The translations under genes and the position numbers were made by a program. From contig JAKSRH010000004.1 of NCBI GenBank assembly GCA_024403675.1, forward strand, positions 37,811 through 101,810: 64,000 bases of DNA, written 5' to 3'. Position 1 is the first letter of the stretch, and every line of letters begins with the position of its first letter. The notes beneath the pieces are model-generated. The model did not search any database and was not told the origin of the DNA. It was given only the letters and a program-made list of their open reading frames with translations. Source of the DNA: Saccharofermentans sp. GTDB taxonomy: Bacteria; Bacillota; Clostridia; Saccharofermentanales; Saccharofermentanaceae. This document shows, in pieces, positions 1-9,149 of the stretch.

Positions 1-1
1 C

Positions 2-913
2 ATTTATATTCAGGTCACATCATCAGCTGACGATATCTCTCGTAAGATGATTAAGATTTATTCTCTTATTTCTGACGAACATGTGCTTTTCGAGTGCATG
101 GATGAACTTATGCGTAAGCTTTTCTTTAAAGAGGATGCGCGCAAGGTGTCTATTCTTATTACTAGTAGCGAAGTAATGTTAGATGAAGTTCTATGCGAAA
201 TAGGCTTTATGCAAGAAGCTTTACTTAGAGATGAGATTTGTAAAGTGGTAGATGGCCGTAAGGTGTACGAGGACGCTGGTCTTTATAGTATCCAGAGAAG
301 TGAGTATAAGGGATATAACGTTTGCTTTGTGCCATTTCAAAGAGGTGTGGTGGCAATTACTGGCGGAATTACTTACGTGGATGGCTTGTATTTCTTATCT
401 TACGAGGAAGCTATAGAGGATAGCTACATAGCAGAGTGTGCGTGGTATCAAGGTATTACTGACGATGATGCCAAAGTTCTACCACGAAAGGATTACCCAT
501 GGGATATGTTGCCAGAGGAGTTTTCCTTCATGCCACCAGAATTAATCAGAGCTAATGAAGAAGTTAAGGAGTATTTTCATAAGCAGCGCCAGAACTTCGA
601 TATTAGTGTGAAAATTCACGAAAGTACACCATTCCAGCTCCAGGTGTGGGACAAGCTTAAAAGTATCCCTTATGGTGTTACTGTTAGTTACGAAGATATT
701 GCCTTGGAGATTTCTGATAATGACCTTCAAAGGGCACGTAAACTTACACGTGCTGTAGGTAAGGCTTGTAGTGAAAATCCAGTTCCGATAATAGTGCCAT
801 GTCATAGAGTTATTGGTAAAAATGGTCGTTTGGTGGGCTTTTCCGGGGGAATTGAATTTAAAGATTTTCTCCTTCAAAATGAGCTCTTTGCTACTGCTTT
901 GCCACTAAATTAA
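2..913 (+). CDS. O6-alkylguanine-DNA alkyltransferase family protein with extra N-terminal domain (5' end outside window)
   Basis: The C-terminal third is a methylated-DNA-protein cysteine methyltransferase domain, which repairs O6-alkylguanine by moving the alkyl group to its own cysteine. The active-site motif PCHRV is present with the acceptor Cys encoded at 800-802, followed by the usual GRLVGFSGG loop, and the FQLQVWDKLKSIPYG segment marks the domain start. The first ATG in frame is at 47, but no Shine-Dalgarno sequence precedes it and the frame stays open to base 2 with coding-like codons, so the gene most likely starts upstream of the window. The N-terminal ~110 residues are not methyltransferase: the stretch around IGFMQEALLRDE and the closing LYSI resembles the C-terminal part of a GNAT acetyltransferase. 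Family assignment is firm; the N-terminal reading is tentative. Confidence 0.85.
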   Translation: MYIQVTSSADDISRKMIKIYSLISDEHVLFECMDELMRKLFFKEDARKVSILITSSEVMLDEVLCEIGFMQEALLRDEICKVVDGRKVYEDAGLYSIQRSEYKGYNVCFVPFQRGVVAITGGITYVDGLYFLSYEEAIEDSYIAECAWYQGITDDDAKVLPRKDYPWDMLPEEFSFMPPELIRANEEVKEYFHKQRQNFDISVKIHESTPFQLQVWDKLKSIPYGVTVSYEDIALEISDNDLQRARKLTRAVGKACSENPVPIIVPCHRVIGKNGRLVGFSGGIEFKDFLLQNELFATALPLN

Positions 914-992
914 TCCAACGGACAAATTGTAATATTTATCTCCTTTAATGTCTGTTAGACTATATTCACTTGAATACTTAAGAGGTGAAAAA

Positions 993-2063
993 ATGTCTAC
1001 TAAGACTAAGGTTGTAAGAGTAGGAAATGTGCTTCTCGGAGGCGGTAATCCAATTGCTATTCAGTCCATGAATAACACCAATACTGCTGATGTTAAGGCT
1101 ACTTTGGAGCAGATTTATAAGCTTGCTGATGCTGGTTGTGATATTACGCGCGTCACTGTACCTGATATGGAAGCTGCTAATGCACTTAAGGAGATTACAG
1201 CTAAGTCACCAATCCCTGTTGTAGCTGATATCCATTTCGACTACAGACTTGCAATTGAAGCTGCCAAGAATGGTGCTGCTAAGATTAGAATTAATCCTGG
1301 TAACATTGGTGGAGAAGAAAAGCTTCGTATGGTTGCTCAGACTTGCAAGGAGAGAGGACTTCCTATTAGAGTAGGCGTTAATTCCGGTTCTATTGATCGT
1401 AAGCTTGTAGAACAGTACGGTGGAGTATGTGCAGAGAATATGACTATTAGTGCGCTTGGTGCCGTGAAGCTTCTTGAAGATGTTGATTTTGATGACATTG
1501 TAATTAGTATCAAATCTAGTAGTCCTAAGCTTACAATAGACACTTATAGAACAATTGCTTCTAAGTGTAATTATCCTCTTCATGTGGGAGTTACTGAGGC
1601 AGGCACACCTTGGGAAGGTGCTATTAAGTCTGCAGTAGGTATTGGTACACTTCTTGCTGAAGATATTGGCGATACAATTAGAGTATCTTTGACAGGAGAT
1701 CCAGTAGAAGAGATTAGAGCTGGTATAAGTATCCTTAAGGCACTTGACCTTCGTAAAGGCGGAATCACTTTCGTGTCATGCCCAACATGTGGTAGAACAC
1801 AGGTTCCTCTTATTGAACTTGCTCAGGAAGTGGAGAAGAGAATTTCTGGACTTCCTTATGATCTTAAAGTGGCAATTATGGGCTGTGTTGTAAATGGTCC
1901 TGGAGAAGCTAGAGAGGCTGATATCGGCCTTGCTGGTGGTAAAGGCGAGTTCTTATTATTCCGTCACGGAGAGTCTATCCGTAAGATTAGTGCTGATAAT
2001 GTGCTTGAAGAGTTTACTAATGAAGTAATCAAGTTGGGCGAAGAAAAATTATCTAAGTTATAA
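993..2063 (+). CDS. ispG: 4-hydroxy-3-methylbut-2-en-1-yl diphosphate synthase (IspG/GcpE)
   Basis: IspG is the [4Fe-4S] enzyme that converts MEcPP to HMBPP, the penultimate step of the non-mevalonate isoprenoid pathway in the cytosol. The N-terminal TIM-barrel part has the family signature GGGNPIAIQSMNNT; the iron-sulfur cysteines are in SCPTCGRTQ and MGCVVNGPGEA near the C-terminus. An in-frame ATG exists at 948, but the ATG at 993 has an AGAGGTG ribosome-binding site (981-987) and gives the family's usual short N-terminus (356 aa), so I start there. It lies 8 bp before polC and is probably co-transcribed with it. No membrane protease gene (rseP) is in view although that is a frequent neighbour. 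Confidence 0.95.
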   Translation: MSTKTKVVRVGNVLLGGGNPIAIQSMNNTNTADVKATLEQIYKLADAGCDITRVTVPDMEAANALKEITAKSPIPVVADIHFDYRLAIEAAKNGAAKIRINPGNIGGEEKLRMVAQTCKERGLPIRVGVNSGSIDRKLVEQYGGVCAENMTISALGAVKLLEDVDFDDIVISIKSSSPKLTIDTYRTIASKCNYPLHVGVTEAGTPWEGAIKSAVGIGTLLAEDIGDTIRVSLTGDPVEEIRAGISILKALDLRKGGITFVSCPTCGRTQVPLIELAQEVEKRISGLPYDLKVAIMGCVVNGPGEAREADIGLAGGKGEFLLFRHGESIRKISADNVLEEFTNEVIKLGEEKLSKL

Positions 2064-2071
2064 GGAATAAT

Positions 2072-5000
2072 ATGAAACAAATAGCTCAAATGATGAATTT
2101 TCCAAGTTCTTGTACTAAAGGACTTGATAGTCTCGTTGTCGAGAAGATTGATATGTTTAGAACAACAAATACGATTAGCATTGTTGTTTCTCATCTTGAT
2201 ATGATTTCAGAAGAGAATAACCTTGTTTCTTTTGTTGAGACATTATCTTCTAAGACTTCATGCAAAATTAATATCAAATTTATTGGTGTAAATAGCAGTA
2301 ATTTAGCATCTGCTATTACTAGTTTGCAGCCATATATCGCTTATTGCTTAAAGGATATTAAGTACTTTAATGAGTGTAGCTTAAGCTATGTTAGTGATGA
2401 TACTGGCAGTAAGGTAGTAGTTAGTTGTGGCACTGTATGTTATGAACTTATGGATGAATCAGGCCGTAAGAATATTAATACTGCCTTGGATTCCTTTATG
2501 CAGAATGTTCTTTGCATTAATCCTGTGCCAGTAGAGTTCTACATTAATGACGCCGATGATGACTATGTATATCCAGATCCTGCAGAAGCAGCCCCAGCAT
2601 ATCCAGCTGAGGATGACTATTATTCTTATCAGCCAGTAATTCCACAGGAAATCTATGACAGCATGAGAGAAGCTGAGGCAAAAGCTGTTGAAAAGCAAGC
2701 TCAGAAGGAAAAGTCTGAGGATAAGGAAGAACTTGACCCAGAGTCTTGGCTTGCTAAAGCTAAGAAGCAGCAGGCTGAAAATAAGAAGGAAAATAGTGGT
2801 TTCGATTATAGAAATGTACAGAAAAATGCCGATTCCTTGTTCGGTCGAGTTAAGGCCGGCGTAGCATCTTATAACATTAAGGATGTTACTGATGGTATGG
2901 GTCTTATTAATATTGCTGGCCAGCTCACTTTTACAGATGATCTCAAGTTAAGTAAGACAGGTAACTGCGTAATTGCCAAGTTTAATATCATTGATAAGAC
3001 TGGTGGTATTGCAGGTATCATGTTTGTTAAGCCTGAGCAGGCTGATGAATTCGGTTCTAAGTTCAAAAAGGGTGGTTATGCTGGTTTCCAAGGCATTCCA
3101 CAGATTAATAGAGGCGAGTTTAATTTTAAGGTAGATGGTATTTTTGAAGCTAAGAAGCCATCTGGTCGTAAGGACTACGCTGACTATAAGAGAGTAGAAC
3201 TTCATGTCCACTCTAAGATGAGTGAGAAGGACGCTGTATCTGAGCCTTCTGACATTATGAAGCTTGCAGCATCCTTTGGACATAGAGCATGTGCCATCAC
3301 TGACCATGGTAATGTACAGGCTTTCCCAGATGCTTATAACACAGCATGTGGCCTTAAGGTAGGAGATACTGAAGAGCAGTTTAAGTCTATTCTTGGATGT
3401 GAGGGATATCTTGTAGATGATGGTCCTACTATCGTTTATAACCTTCCTTACGACGAAGAGAAGCGTCGCTCTATTGGCTCATTCGTATCTATTACTATCG
3501 AGACTACTGGTAAGGATTCTTGTACTGACACAATCCTTAAGGTAGCGGCATCAAAATATAGACTTAAGAACTATCTTGGTGTACGTGAGGAAGAAGAGGG
3601 TGAGTCTGATGAAGATGCTATCGCATTTTCTAAGAACGATATCGACACATCGCTTTGGGAGCCAGAAGAGATTCCAGAGAAGCTTCGTGACGAGAATATC
3701 GCTATCGAAAGTAAAGGCATCGTAGATAACTCTGTTCATGTATTAAATATCGAGCAGCAAGTAGAATCTATTTATTCTGAAGATGGTGTAGAAGTAATTC
3801 CTGATACTATCGTATTCGAGCATGTAGCTGATTTCTATGCTGAAGTAGAGGATATTATTTATCCTGGTTCTGGTGAGCCATGTGATTCTTACTTTAGAAT
3901 GGGCGAACTTGTTAAGTTTATCGGTGATTCATATATTACTGGTCCTAATATCTTCGAGACTTTGGGATTTTTAAGAAGAGCTGGTTTTGGTATCAATATC
4001 GAGGACCACGTTTACTACAGAAATAAATTTTTGCAGCCAGCAATTTGCCTTGAGGATGTTGTTAGATATGGCTACGAAGATTATAAGGGCAAGGATGTGC
4101 TTACTGTAGTTAGTGAGATGGGTATTAAGCAGGACGAAAGTGGTGACGAGCCTCTTCTCGCAGATTGTAAAAACGCTGCTGCAATCCTTGCTAAGTATCT
4201 TGCTGATAAGGCAGAAGTTAACCCAACTAAGCTTAATAAGGCTATTGGTCATTTAAGTGAGGACCAGATTAAGTCAAAGCAGTGTAAGGCTTATCACGTT
4301 ATTTACCTTGCTAGAAATAATCTTGGTCTTTATAACATGTACAACATTGTATCTGAGGCTAATATCCATTATTTCTACTTTAGACCTCGTACACCAAAGA
4401 GTATGCTTAAGTACTTTAGCTCCTCCATGATTGTTGGTGGTGCTTGTGAGCGTGGCGAAATTTATCGTCATGTTATGTCTACTTATAAAGCTTGTGGTAA
4501 GAGCCGTGAGGTAGCTTTTGGTACACTTTGTGCTGACGAGAAGATGGCAGATATTATGAGCCTTTACGATTATGTGGAGATTCAGCCTATTTGTAATAAC
4601 ATCTTCATGACTCGTGAGGACCCGCAGAAGTCTGATACAGGTAATGTACCTGTTAATAGAGAGGATATCGTAATTATTAACGAGCTCCTTGTGCAACTTG
4701 CGGATTACTATGGTAAGCCATGCTGTGCTACAACTGACTCCCACTTCCTCGAAAAGGATGACGGACGTTACCGTAAGCTTCTTCTCTTTGATATGGGATT
4801 TGCAGACGCTGACCAGCAGTCTGACCTTTATTTCAGAACTACGGACGAAATGCTTGATGAGTTCAGTTACCTTGGCGAAGATAAAGCTTTCGAGGTCGTT
4901 GTAACTAATACTAATAAGATTGCAGATATGATTGAGTATGGTATCAAGCCATTCCCATCAGGTACTTATCCGCCAATTATTTCTCGTGCGGCTGCGGATG

Positions 5001-6859
5001 TAAGAGATATGACTTACACCAAGGCTAATCGTATGTATCGTCATAACGGTAAGCTTAATGAGGAAATCGCAGCAAGAATCGAGAAGGAGCTTAACTCCAT
5101 TATCGGTAATGGTTATGCCATCATGTACTATATCGCATACCGTCTTGTTAAGAAGTCTAATAATGATGGATATATCGTAGGATCTCGAGGATCTGTAGGT
5201 TCGTCTTTGGTAGCTACCATGTGTGGTATCACTGAGGTTAACCCTATGGCACCTCACTATAGATGCCCTAAGTGTAAGTATTGTGAATTTGATCATACGG
5301 GTACTTATGGTTCAGGCTTTGATATGCCACTTAAGAACTGCCCTGAGTGTGGTGAAGAGATGATTAGAGATGGTCAGGAAATTCCTTTCGAGACCTTCCT
5401 TGGATTCTATGGCGACAAGCAGCCTGATATCGACCTTAACTTCTCATCCGCATACCAGCCTAGGGCACACGAGTATGTAGCGGTGCTTTTCGGAGCGTCA
5501 CACACATTCCGTGCGGGTACTATTGGTGCTTTTGCGGACAAGAACGCAATTGCCCTTGCACGTAAGGTAGCCGAAAGCAAAGGACAGGTGGCGTCAAATG
5601 CCATGCTTGCGTATATGTCTGACGGCATTATTGGTGTTAAGAGAACTACAGGTCAGCACCCTGGTGGTATCGTCGTTGTCCCTAAGGAGATGGACGTTTA
5701 TGAGTTTACGCCTATCCAGTATCCTGCTAATAAGACGACATGTGGCATTATTACTACACACTTTGACTTTAATAAGCTTCACGATACTATCTTGAAGCTC
5801 GATATTCTTGGTCACGCTGATCCTACTGTGCTTCGTATGCTTCAGGAGCTCACTGATATCCAGGTAACTGATGTTCCAGTTCCTGACGTGCAGGTGATGA
5901 GTCTTCTCGAGTCTACTAATGCGCTTGGGTTCCCACTTGAGGCTACAGAGGCTGGTTCTGCTACACTTGGTCTTTCTGAGATGGGTACACACATGGCTCG
6001 TAACATGATTAAGGAAGCAAAGCCAACTAAGTTCTACGACCTTGTTCAGCTTATGGGTCTTTCCCACGGTACTGACGTATGGACAGGTAATGCGCAGGAC
6101 CTTATTCGTAATGGTACTTGTGATATCAATTCCGTTATCGGATGTCGTGACTCTATTATGACAACTCTCATTCACTGGGGACTTCCTAATAAGGACTCCT
6201 TTGACATTATGGAGAAGGTTCGTAAGGGTAAGGGACTTGCTCCTGAGAAGGAAGCCCTCATGCGTGAACACAACGTGCCTGATTGGTATATTGGTTCTTG
6301 TAAGAAGATTAAGTACATGTTCCCTAAGGCGCATGCGGCTGCTTATACTTTGTCTACTTTGCGTGTAGCTTGGTTTAAGGTTTACCACCCTGAAGAGTAT
6401 TACTGCTCATTCTTTACCATCCGTGGTGATGAATTCAATGCGGGTAATATGTGTAAGGGTGAGGAGCACCTCGCTAACCACCGTCGTGAACTTGGCGAAA
6501 AGATGCACCAGGACGATAACCCTAAGACTAAGTCTGAGTTCTACTTAAGTGAAATTGTAGAGGAGATGTACCACAGAGGTATTAAGTTCCTTCCAATTGA
6601 TCTTGAGAAGAGTCATGCTACTAATTTTGTAAAAGTAGCTAAGGGTGAGATTCGTCCACCTCTTGATGCTATCGATGGTATTTCTTCTTCCATGGCAGAG
6701 GCTATTACTGAAGCTCGTGATGAGGCGCCTTTCACTACACGTGAAGACCTTATGAATCGTGCTCATATTGGTAAGGCTGCTCTCGAGATTCTCGACAACT
6801 ATGGTCTTCTTACTGATTTGCCAGAGACAAGCCAGATTGATATTTTCTCCTTGCTTTAA
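2072..6859 (+). CDS. polC: DNA polymerase III, PolC-type alpha subunit, with degenerate exonuclease domain
   Basis: PolC is the main replicative polymerase of low-GC Gram-positives. Seen in order: N-terminal region, OB fold (about residues 270-365), PHP domain (ELHVHS near 376, ITDHG near 409), an exonuclease-like insert (about 465-710), the rest of PHP, a Cys-rich zinc site (CPKCKYC near 1064), and the polymerase core with PDIDLNFS near 1118 and LDILGHADP near 1243. Polymerase residues look intact. At 1595 residues it is well over the usual ~1430-1460; the surplus sits in and around the exonuclease. There the motif normally written FDxETTG reads ITIETTG (Asp replaced by Thr475, Glu477 kept), the FDxGFL motif reads ETLGFL (Asp replaced by Thr630) and the third-motif His aligns with Glu693 (Asp698 kept). 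An acidic stretch EEEEGESDEDA follows. Proofreading activity is therefore doubtful. SD AAGGA overlaps the ispG stop. Confidence 0.97.
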   Translation: MKQIAQMMNFPSSCTKGLDSLVVEKIDMFRTTNTISIVVSHLDMISEENNLVSFVETLSSKTSCKINIKFIGVNSSNLASAITSLQPYIAYCLKDIKYFNECSLSYVSDDTGSKVVVSCGTVCYELMDESGRKNINTALDSFMQNVLCINPVPVEFYINDADDDYVYPDPAEAAPAYPAEDDYYSYQPVIPQEIYDSMREAEAKAVEKQAQKEKSEDKEELDPESWLAKAKKQQAENKKENSGFDYRNVQKNADSLFGRVKAGVASYNIKDVTDGMGLINIAGQLTFTDDLKLSKTGNCVIAKFNIIDKTGGIAGIMFVKPEQADEFGSKFKKGGYAGFQGIPQINRGEFNFKVDGIFEAKKPSGRKDYADYKRVELHVHSKMSEKDAVSEPSDIMKLAASFGHRACAITDHGNVQAFPDAYNTACGLKVGDTEEQFKSILGCEGYLVDDGPTIVYNLPYDEEKRRSIGSFVSITIETTGKDSCTDTILKVAASKYRLKNYLGVREEEEGESDEDAIAFSKNDIDTSLWEPEEIPEKLRDENIAIESKGIVDNSVHVLNIEQQVESIYSEDGVEVIPDTIVFEHVADFYAEVEDIIYPGSGEPCDSYFRMGELVKFIGDSYITGPNIFETLGFLRRAGFGINIEDHVYYRNKFLQPAICLEDVVRYGYEDYKGKDVLTVVSEMGIKQDESGDEPLLADCKNAAAILAKYLADKAEVNPTKLNKAIGHLSEDQIKSKQCKAYHVIYLARNNLGLYNMYNIVSEANIHYFYFRPRTPKSMLKYFSSSMIVGGACERGEIYRHVMSTYKACGKSREVAFGTLCADEKMADIMSLYDYVEIQPICNNIFMTREDPQKSDTGNVPVNREDIVIINELLVQLADYYGKPCCATTDSHFLEKDDGRYRKLLLFDMGFADADQQSDLYFRTTDEMLDEFSYLGEDKAFEVVVTNTNKIADMIEYGIKPFPSGTYPPIISRAAADVRDMTYTKANRMYRHNGKLNEEIAARIEKELNSIIGNGYAIMYYIAYRLVKKSNNDGYIVGSRGSVGSSLVATMCGITEVNPMAPHYRCPKCKYCEFDHTGTYGSGFDMPLKNCPECGEEMIRDGQEIPFETFLGFYGDKQPDIDLNFSSAYQPRAHEYVAVLFGASHTFRAGTIGAFADKNAIALARKVAESKGQVASNAMLAYMSDGIIGVKRTTGQHPGGIVVVPKEMDVYEFTPIQYPANKTTCGIITTHFDFNKLHDTILKLDILGHADPTVLRMLQELTDIQVTDVPVPDVQVMSLLESTNALGFPLEATEAGSATLGLSEMGTHMARNMIKEAKPTKFYDLVQLMGLSHGTDVWTGNAQDLIRNGTCDINSVIGCRDSIMTTLIHWGLPNKDSFDIMEKVRKGKGLAPEKEALMREHNVPDWYIGSCKKIKYMFPKAHAAAYTLSTLRVAWFKVYHPEEYYCSFFTIRGDEFNAGNMCKGEEHLANHRRELGEKMHQDDNPKTKSEFYLSEIVEEMYHRGIKFLPIDLEKSHATNFVKVAKGEIRPPLDAIDGISSSMAEAITEARDEAPFTTREDLMNRAHIGKAALEILDNYGLLTDLPETSQIDIFSLL

Positions 6860-6876
6860 GTAGAGGTTACTAATAC

Positions 6877-9147
6877 ATGGAATATAGAACAGCTGGAATC
6901 ATATTAAGAGATTCAGTTCGTCAGACTAATCAGGCATATAGTTATCTTATTCCTGATAGTCTGATGGATGTTGTTGTGCCTGGAAGTTATGTAGAGGTAC
7001 CTTTTGGAAATGGTAATCGTGTGCAAGCTGGTCTTGTAACTACTGTTTCCATGATGGAGATTGATGACTCCAAGATAAAGCGTTTTAAGTACATTACACG
7101 TCTTCTTGACCCATATCCTGTTGTAAAGCCAGACCAGATAGAACTGATAGAAGCTATCTCTAAGAGGTATCTTTGTACTCTTGGTATGGCTATGTCACTT
7201 ATGGTGCCATCTGCTATTGGTAGACCACATAGGGACAAGGCAAACTTTGTGGCGGTTAAGGATGTTATGGAGGCCAAGGCTATACTTGCCCAAGGTGGCC
7301 TAAAATCAAATAATCAGCGTATGCTTCTTGATTACTTGCTTGATAATGGTGAGTGTGAGAAGAAGATGCTTATGTCCATGACTAAGTGCACCGAAAGTCA
7401 CCTTAAGGGACTTCGTGACAAAGACTTAGTAACAGTTACAAAGCGTGAGGTAGACGACATTGAAGAAATCGAGGAAGTAGTTCCAGATGCTAGCTTCAAT
7501 GTGGTTCATGAATTAAATGATGAGCAGAGAGTTGCTTATAGAAGTATTACTGATTCAATTAATGAGAATAAGCCTGAAGTATTTTTGCTTCATGGTATTA
7601 CTGGTAGTGGTAAAACTGAGGTTTACTTAAAATGTGCAGGAGAAGTTTTGGAGCAGGGTGGAAGTGTTATTTATCTTGTCCCTGAGATTTCACTTACACC
7701 TCAGACTGTTAGCTGGATTACTGGTAGATTTGGAAATACTGCAGCTGTGCTTCATAGCCGTCTTACAGATAAGCAACGTGTTCGTCAGTGGAATCGTATT
7801 CGTAATGGTTCTGCTCGTATTGTTATCGGTCCTAGAAGTTGTATCTTCGCACCAGTGTCTAATTTGAAGTTGATTATTTTGGATGAGGAACATGATGGCT
7901 CTTACAAGTCAGATTCTTTCCCAAAATATTCTGCTAAGGATATTGCTATGCTTCGTTCCAAAAAGAATGGTGCCACTATAGTACTTGGTTCTGCTACACC
8001 TTCTTCGTCTACATATTATGCGGCTAAGAATGGTTACTATAAGCTTCTTACCATGAAGAATCGTGCTAACCCTAATGCGGTGCTTCCTACAGTTCGTATC
8101 GTTGATATGAAAAACGAGGTGAAGTTCGGAGGAAGTGATATATTGTCCACACCTCTTAAAGAAGCTATGGCTAGAGCTTTTGCTGATAAAAAGCAGGTTC
8201 TTTTGTTTCTTAATAGACGCGGTTTCTCAAGAACACTTATATGTTCTGACTGTGGTGAGCCTTGTTCATGTCCTAATTGCTCTGTAGGTATGACTCTTCA
8301 TAACAATAGACATTCTTCTCAGAGAATTCTTATTTGTCATTATTGTGGTTACACTATTCCTGCAAATGAGGCTCTGTGTAAAACTTGTGGTGGTAATCAC
8401 TTTACTAAGGCAGGTGTTGGTACCCAGCAGCTTCAGGAGTTACTTGCCAAGATGTATCCTTCCGAGAAGATTCTTCGTATGGATCAGGATACTACTGTTG
8501 GTGCAGGTGCTCATGAAGAGATTCTTACAAGATTTCGTAATCATGAGGCATCTATTCTCATTGGTACTCAGATGATTGCCAAGGGCCATGATTTCCCTGA
8601 CGTAACTGTAGTTGGTATTTTATCTGCTGACTTAGTAGCTTCCTCATCTGACTATAGAGCCTCCGAGCGTACTTTCCAGCTTATTACACAGGCTGCTGGT
8701 CGTGCTGGTCGCGCAGGATCTCAAGGTACTGTTTTCCTTCAGTGCTTAAAACCTGATAATCCACTTTTGCAGTATGCTAGCCGTCAGGACTATCAGTCTT
8801 TCTATGAGTCTGAAATAGTTTATCGTAAGGCTATGAACCTACCTCCATTTAAGGCGATGGGTGAGATGGTGTTGTCTTTGCCTGATGAGGACATGTTAAG
8901 TCAAAGAAGTGCAAATCTTGAGAAGTATTTAAGAGATTTCTTAAGTTTTCAAGATTCTAAGTACGGATTCGAGCTATATGGCCCAGTTCCGGCACCTATT
9001 TACGAATTAAGAGGAAGATATCGTAATATATTCATCATAAAAGCCACAAATAAGTCTGCTATGAATGCTATATTTAGACAGGTAATGAAGGATTTTGATG
9101 CGGAATACTATCCAATTTCTTATGATAGTGATTCTACTGGAGGTTAA
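6877..9147 (+). CDS. priA: Primosomal replication restart helicase PriA
   Basis: PriA recognises stalled forks and reloads the replicative helicase. The 756-residue protein has the N-terminal DNA-binding domain, a superfamily 2 helicase core with Walker A GITGSGKTE (nt ~7597) and Walker B LDEEHDGSYK, and the paired zinc-binding cysteines (CSDCGEPCSCPNC, then CHYCG and CKTCGG) that are diagnostic for PriA. It follows polC by 17 bp with a GAGGT ribosome-binding site at about 6863 and is probably in the same transcript, a sensible pairing of replication functions. Confidence 0.96.
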   Translation: MEYRTAGIILRDSVRQTNQAYSYLIPDSLMDVVVPGSYVEVPFGNGNRVQAGLVTTVSMMEIDDSKIKRFKYITRLLDPYPVVKPDQIELIEAISKRYLCTLGMAMSLMVPSAIGRPHRDKANFVAVKDVMEAKAILAQGGLKSNNQRMLLDYLLDNGECEKKMLMSMTKCTESHLKGLRDKDLVTVTKREVDDIEEIEEVVPDASFNVVHELNDEQRVAYRSITDSINENKPEVFLLHGITGSGKTEVYLKCAGEVLEQGGSVIYLVPEISLTPQTVSWITGRFGNTAAVLHSRLTDKQRVRQWNRIRNGSARIVIGPRSCIFAPVSNLKLIILDEEHDGSYKSDSFPKYSAKDIAMLRSKKNGATIVLGSATPSSSTYYAAKNGYYKLLTMKNRANPNAVLPTVRIVDMKNEVKFGGSDILSTPLKEAMARAFADKKQVLLFLNRRGFSRTLICSDCGEPCSCPNCSVGMTLHNNRHSSQRILICHYCGYTIPANEALCKTCGGNHFTKAGVGTQQLQELLAKMYPSEKILRMDQDTTVGAGAHEEILTRFRNHEASILIGTQMIAKGHDFPDVTVVGILSADLVASSSDYRASERTFQLITQAAGRAGRAGSQGTVFLQCLKPDNPLLQYASRQDYQSFYESEIVYRKAMNLPPFKAMGEMVLSLPDEDMLSQRSANLEKYLRDFLSFQDSKYGFELYGPVPAPIYELRGRYRNIFIIKATNKSAMNAIFRQVMKDFDAEYYPISYDSDSTGG

Positions 9148-9149
9148 GG

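Noticed and set aside
948..992. Longer start for ispG at 948
   Set aside because: No ribosome-binding site; the extra 15 residues are absent from the family, and AGAGGTG points to 993.
5594..6388. 264-residue open frame on the minus strand inside polC
   Set aside because: Antisense shadow of a conserved coding region; no ribosome-binding site, basic low-quality composition, no recognisable domain.
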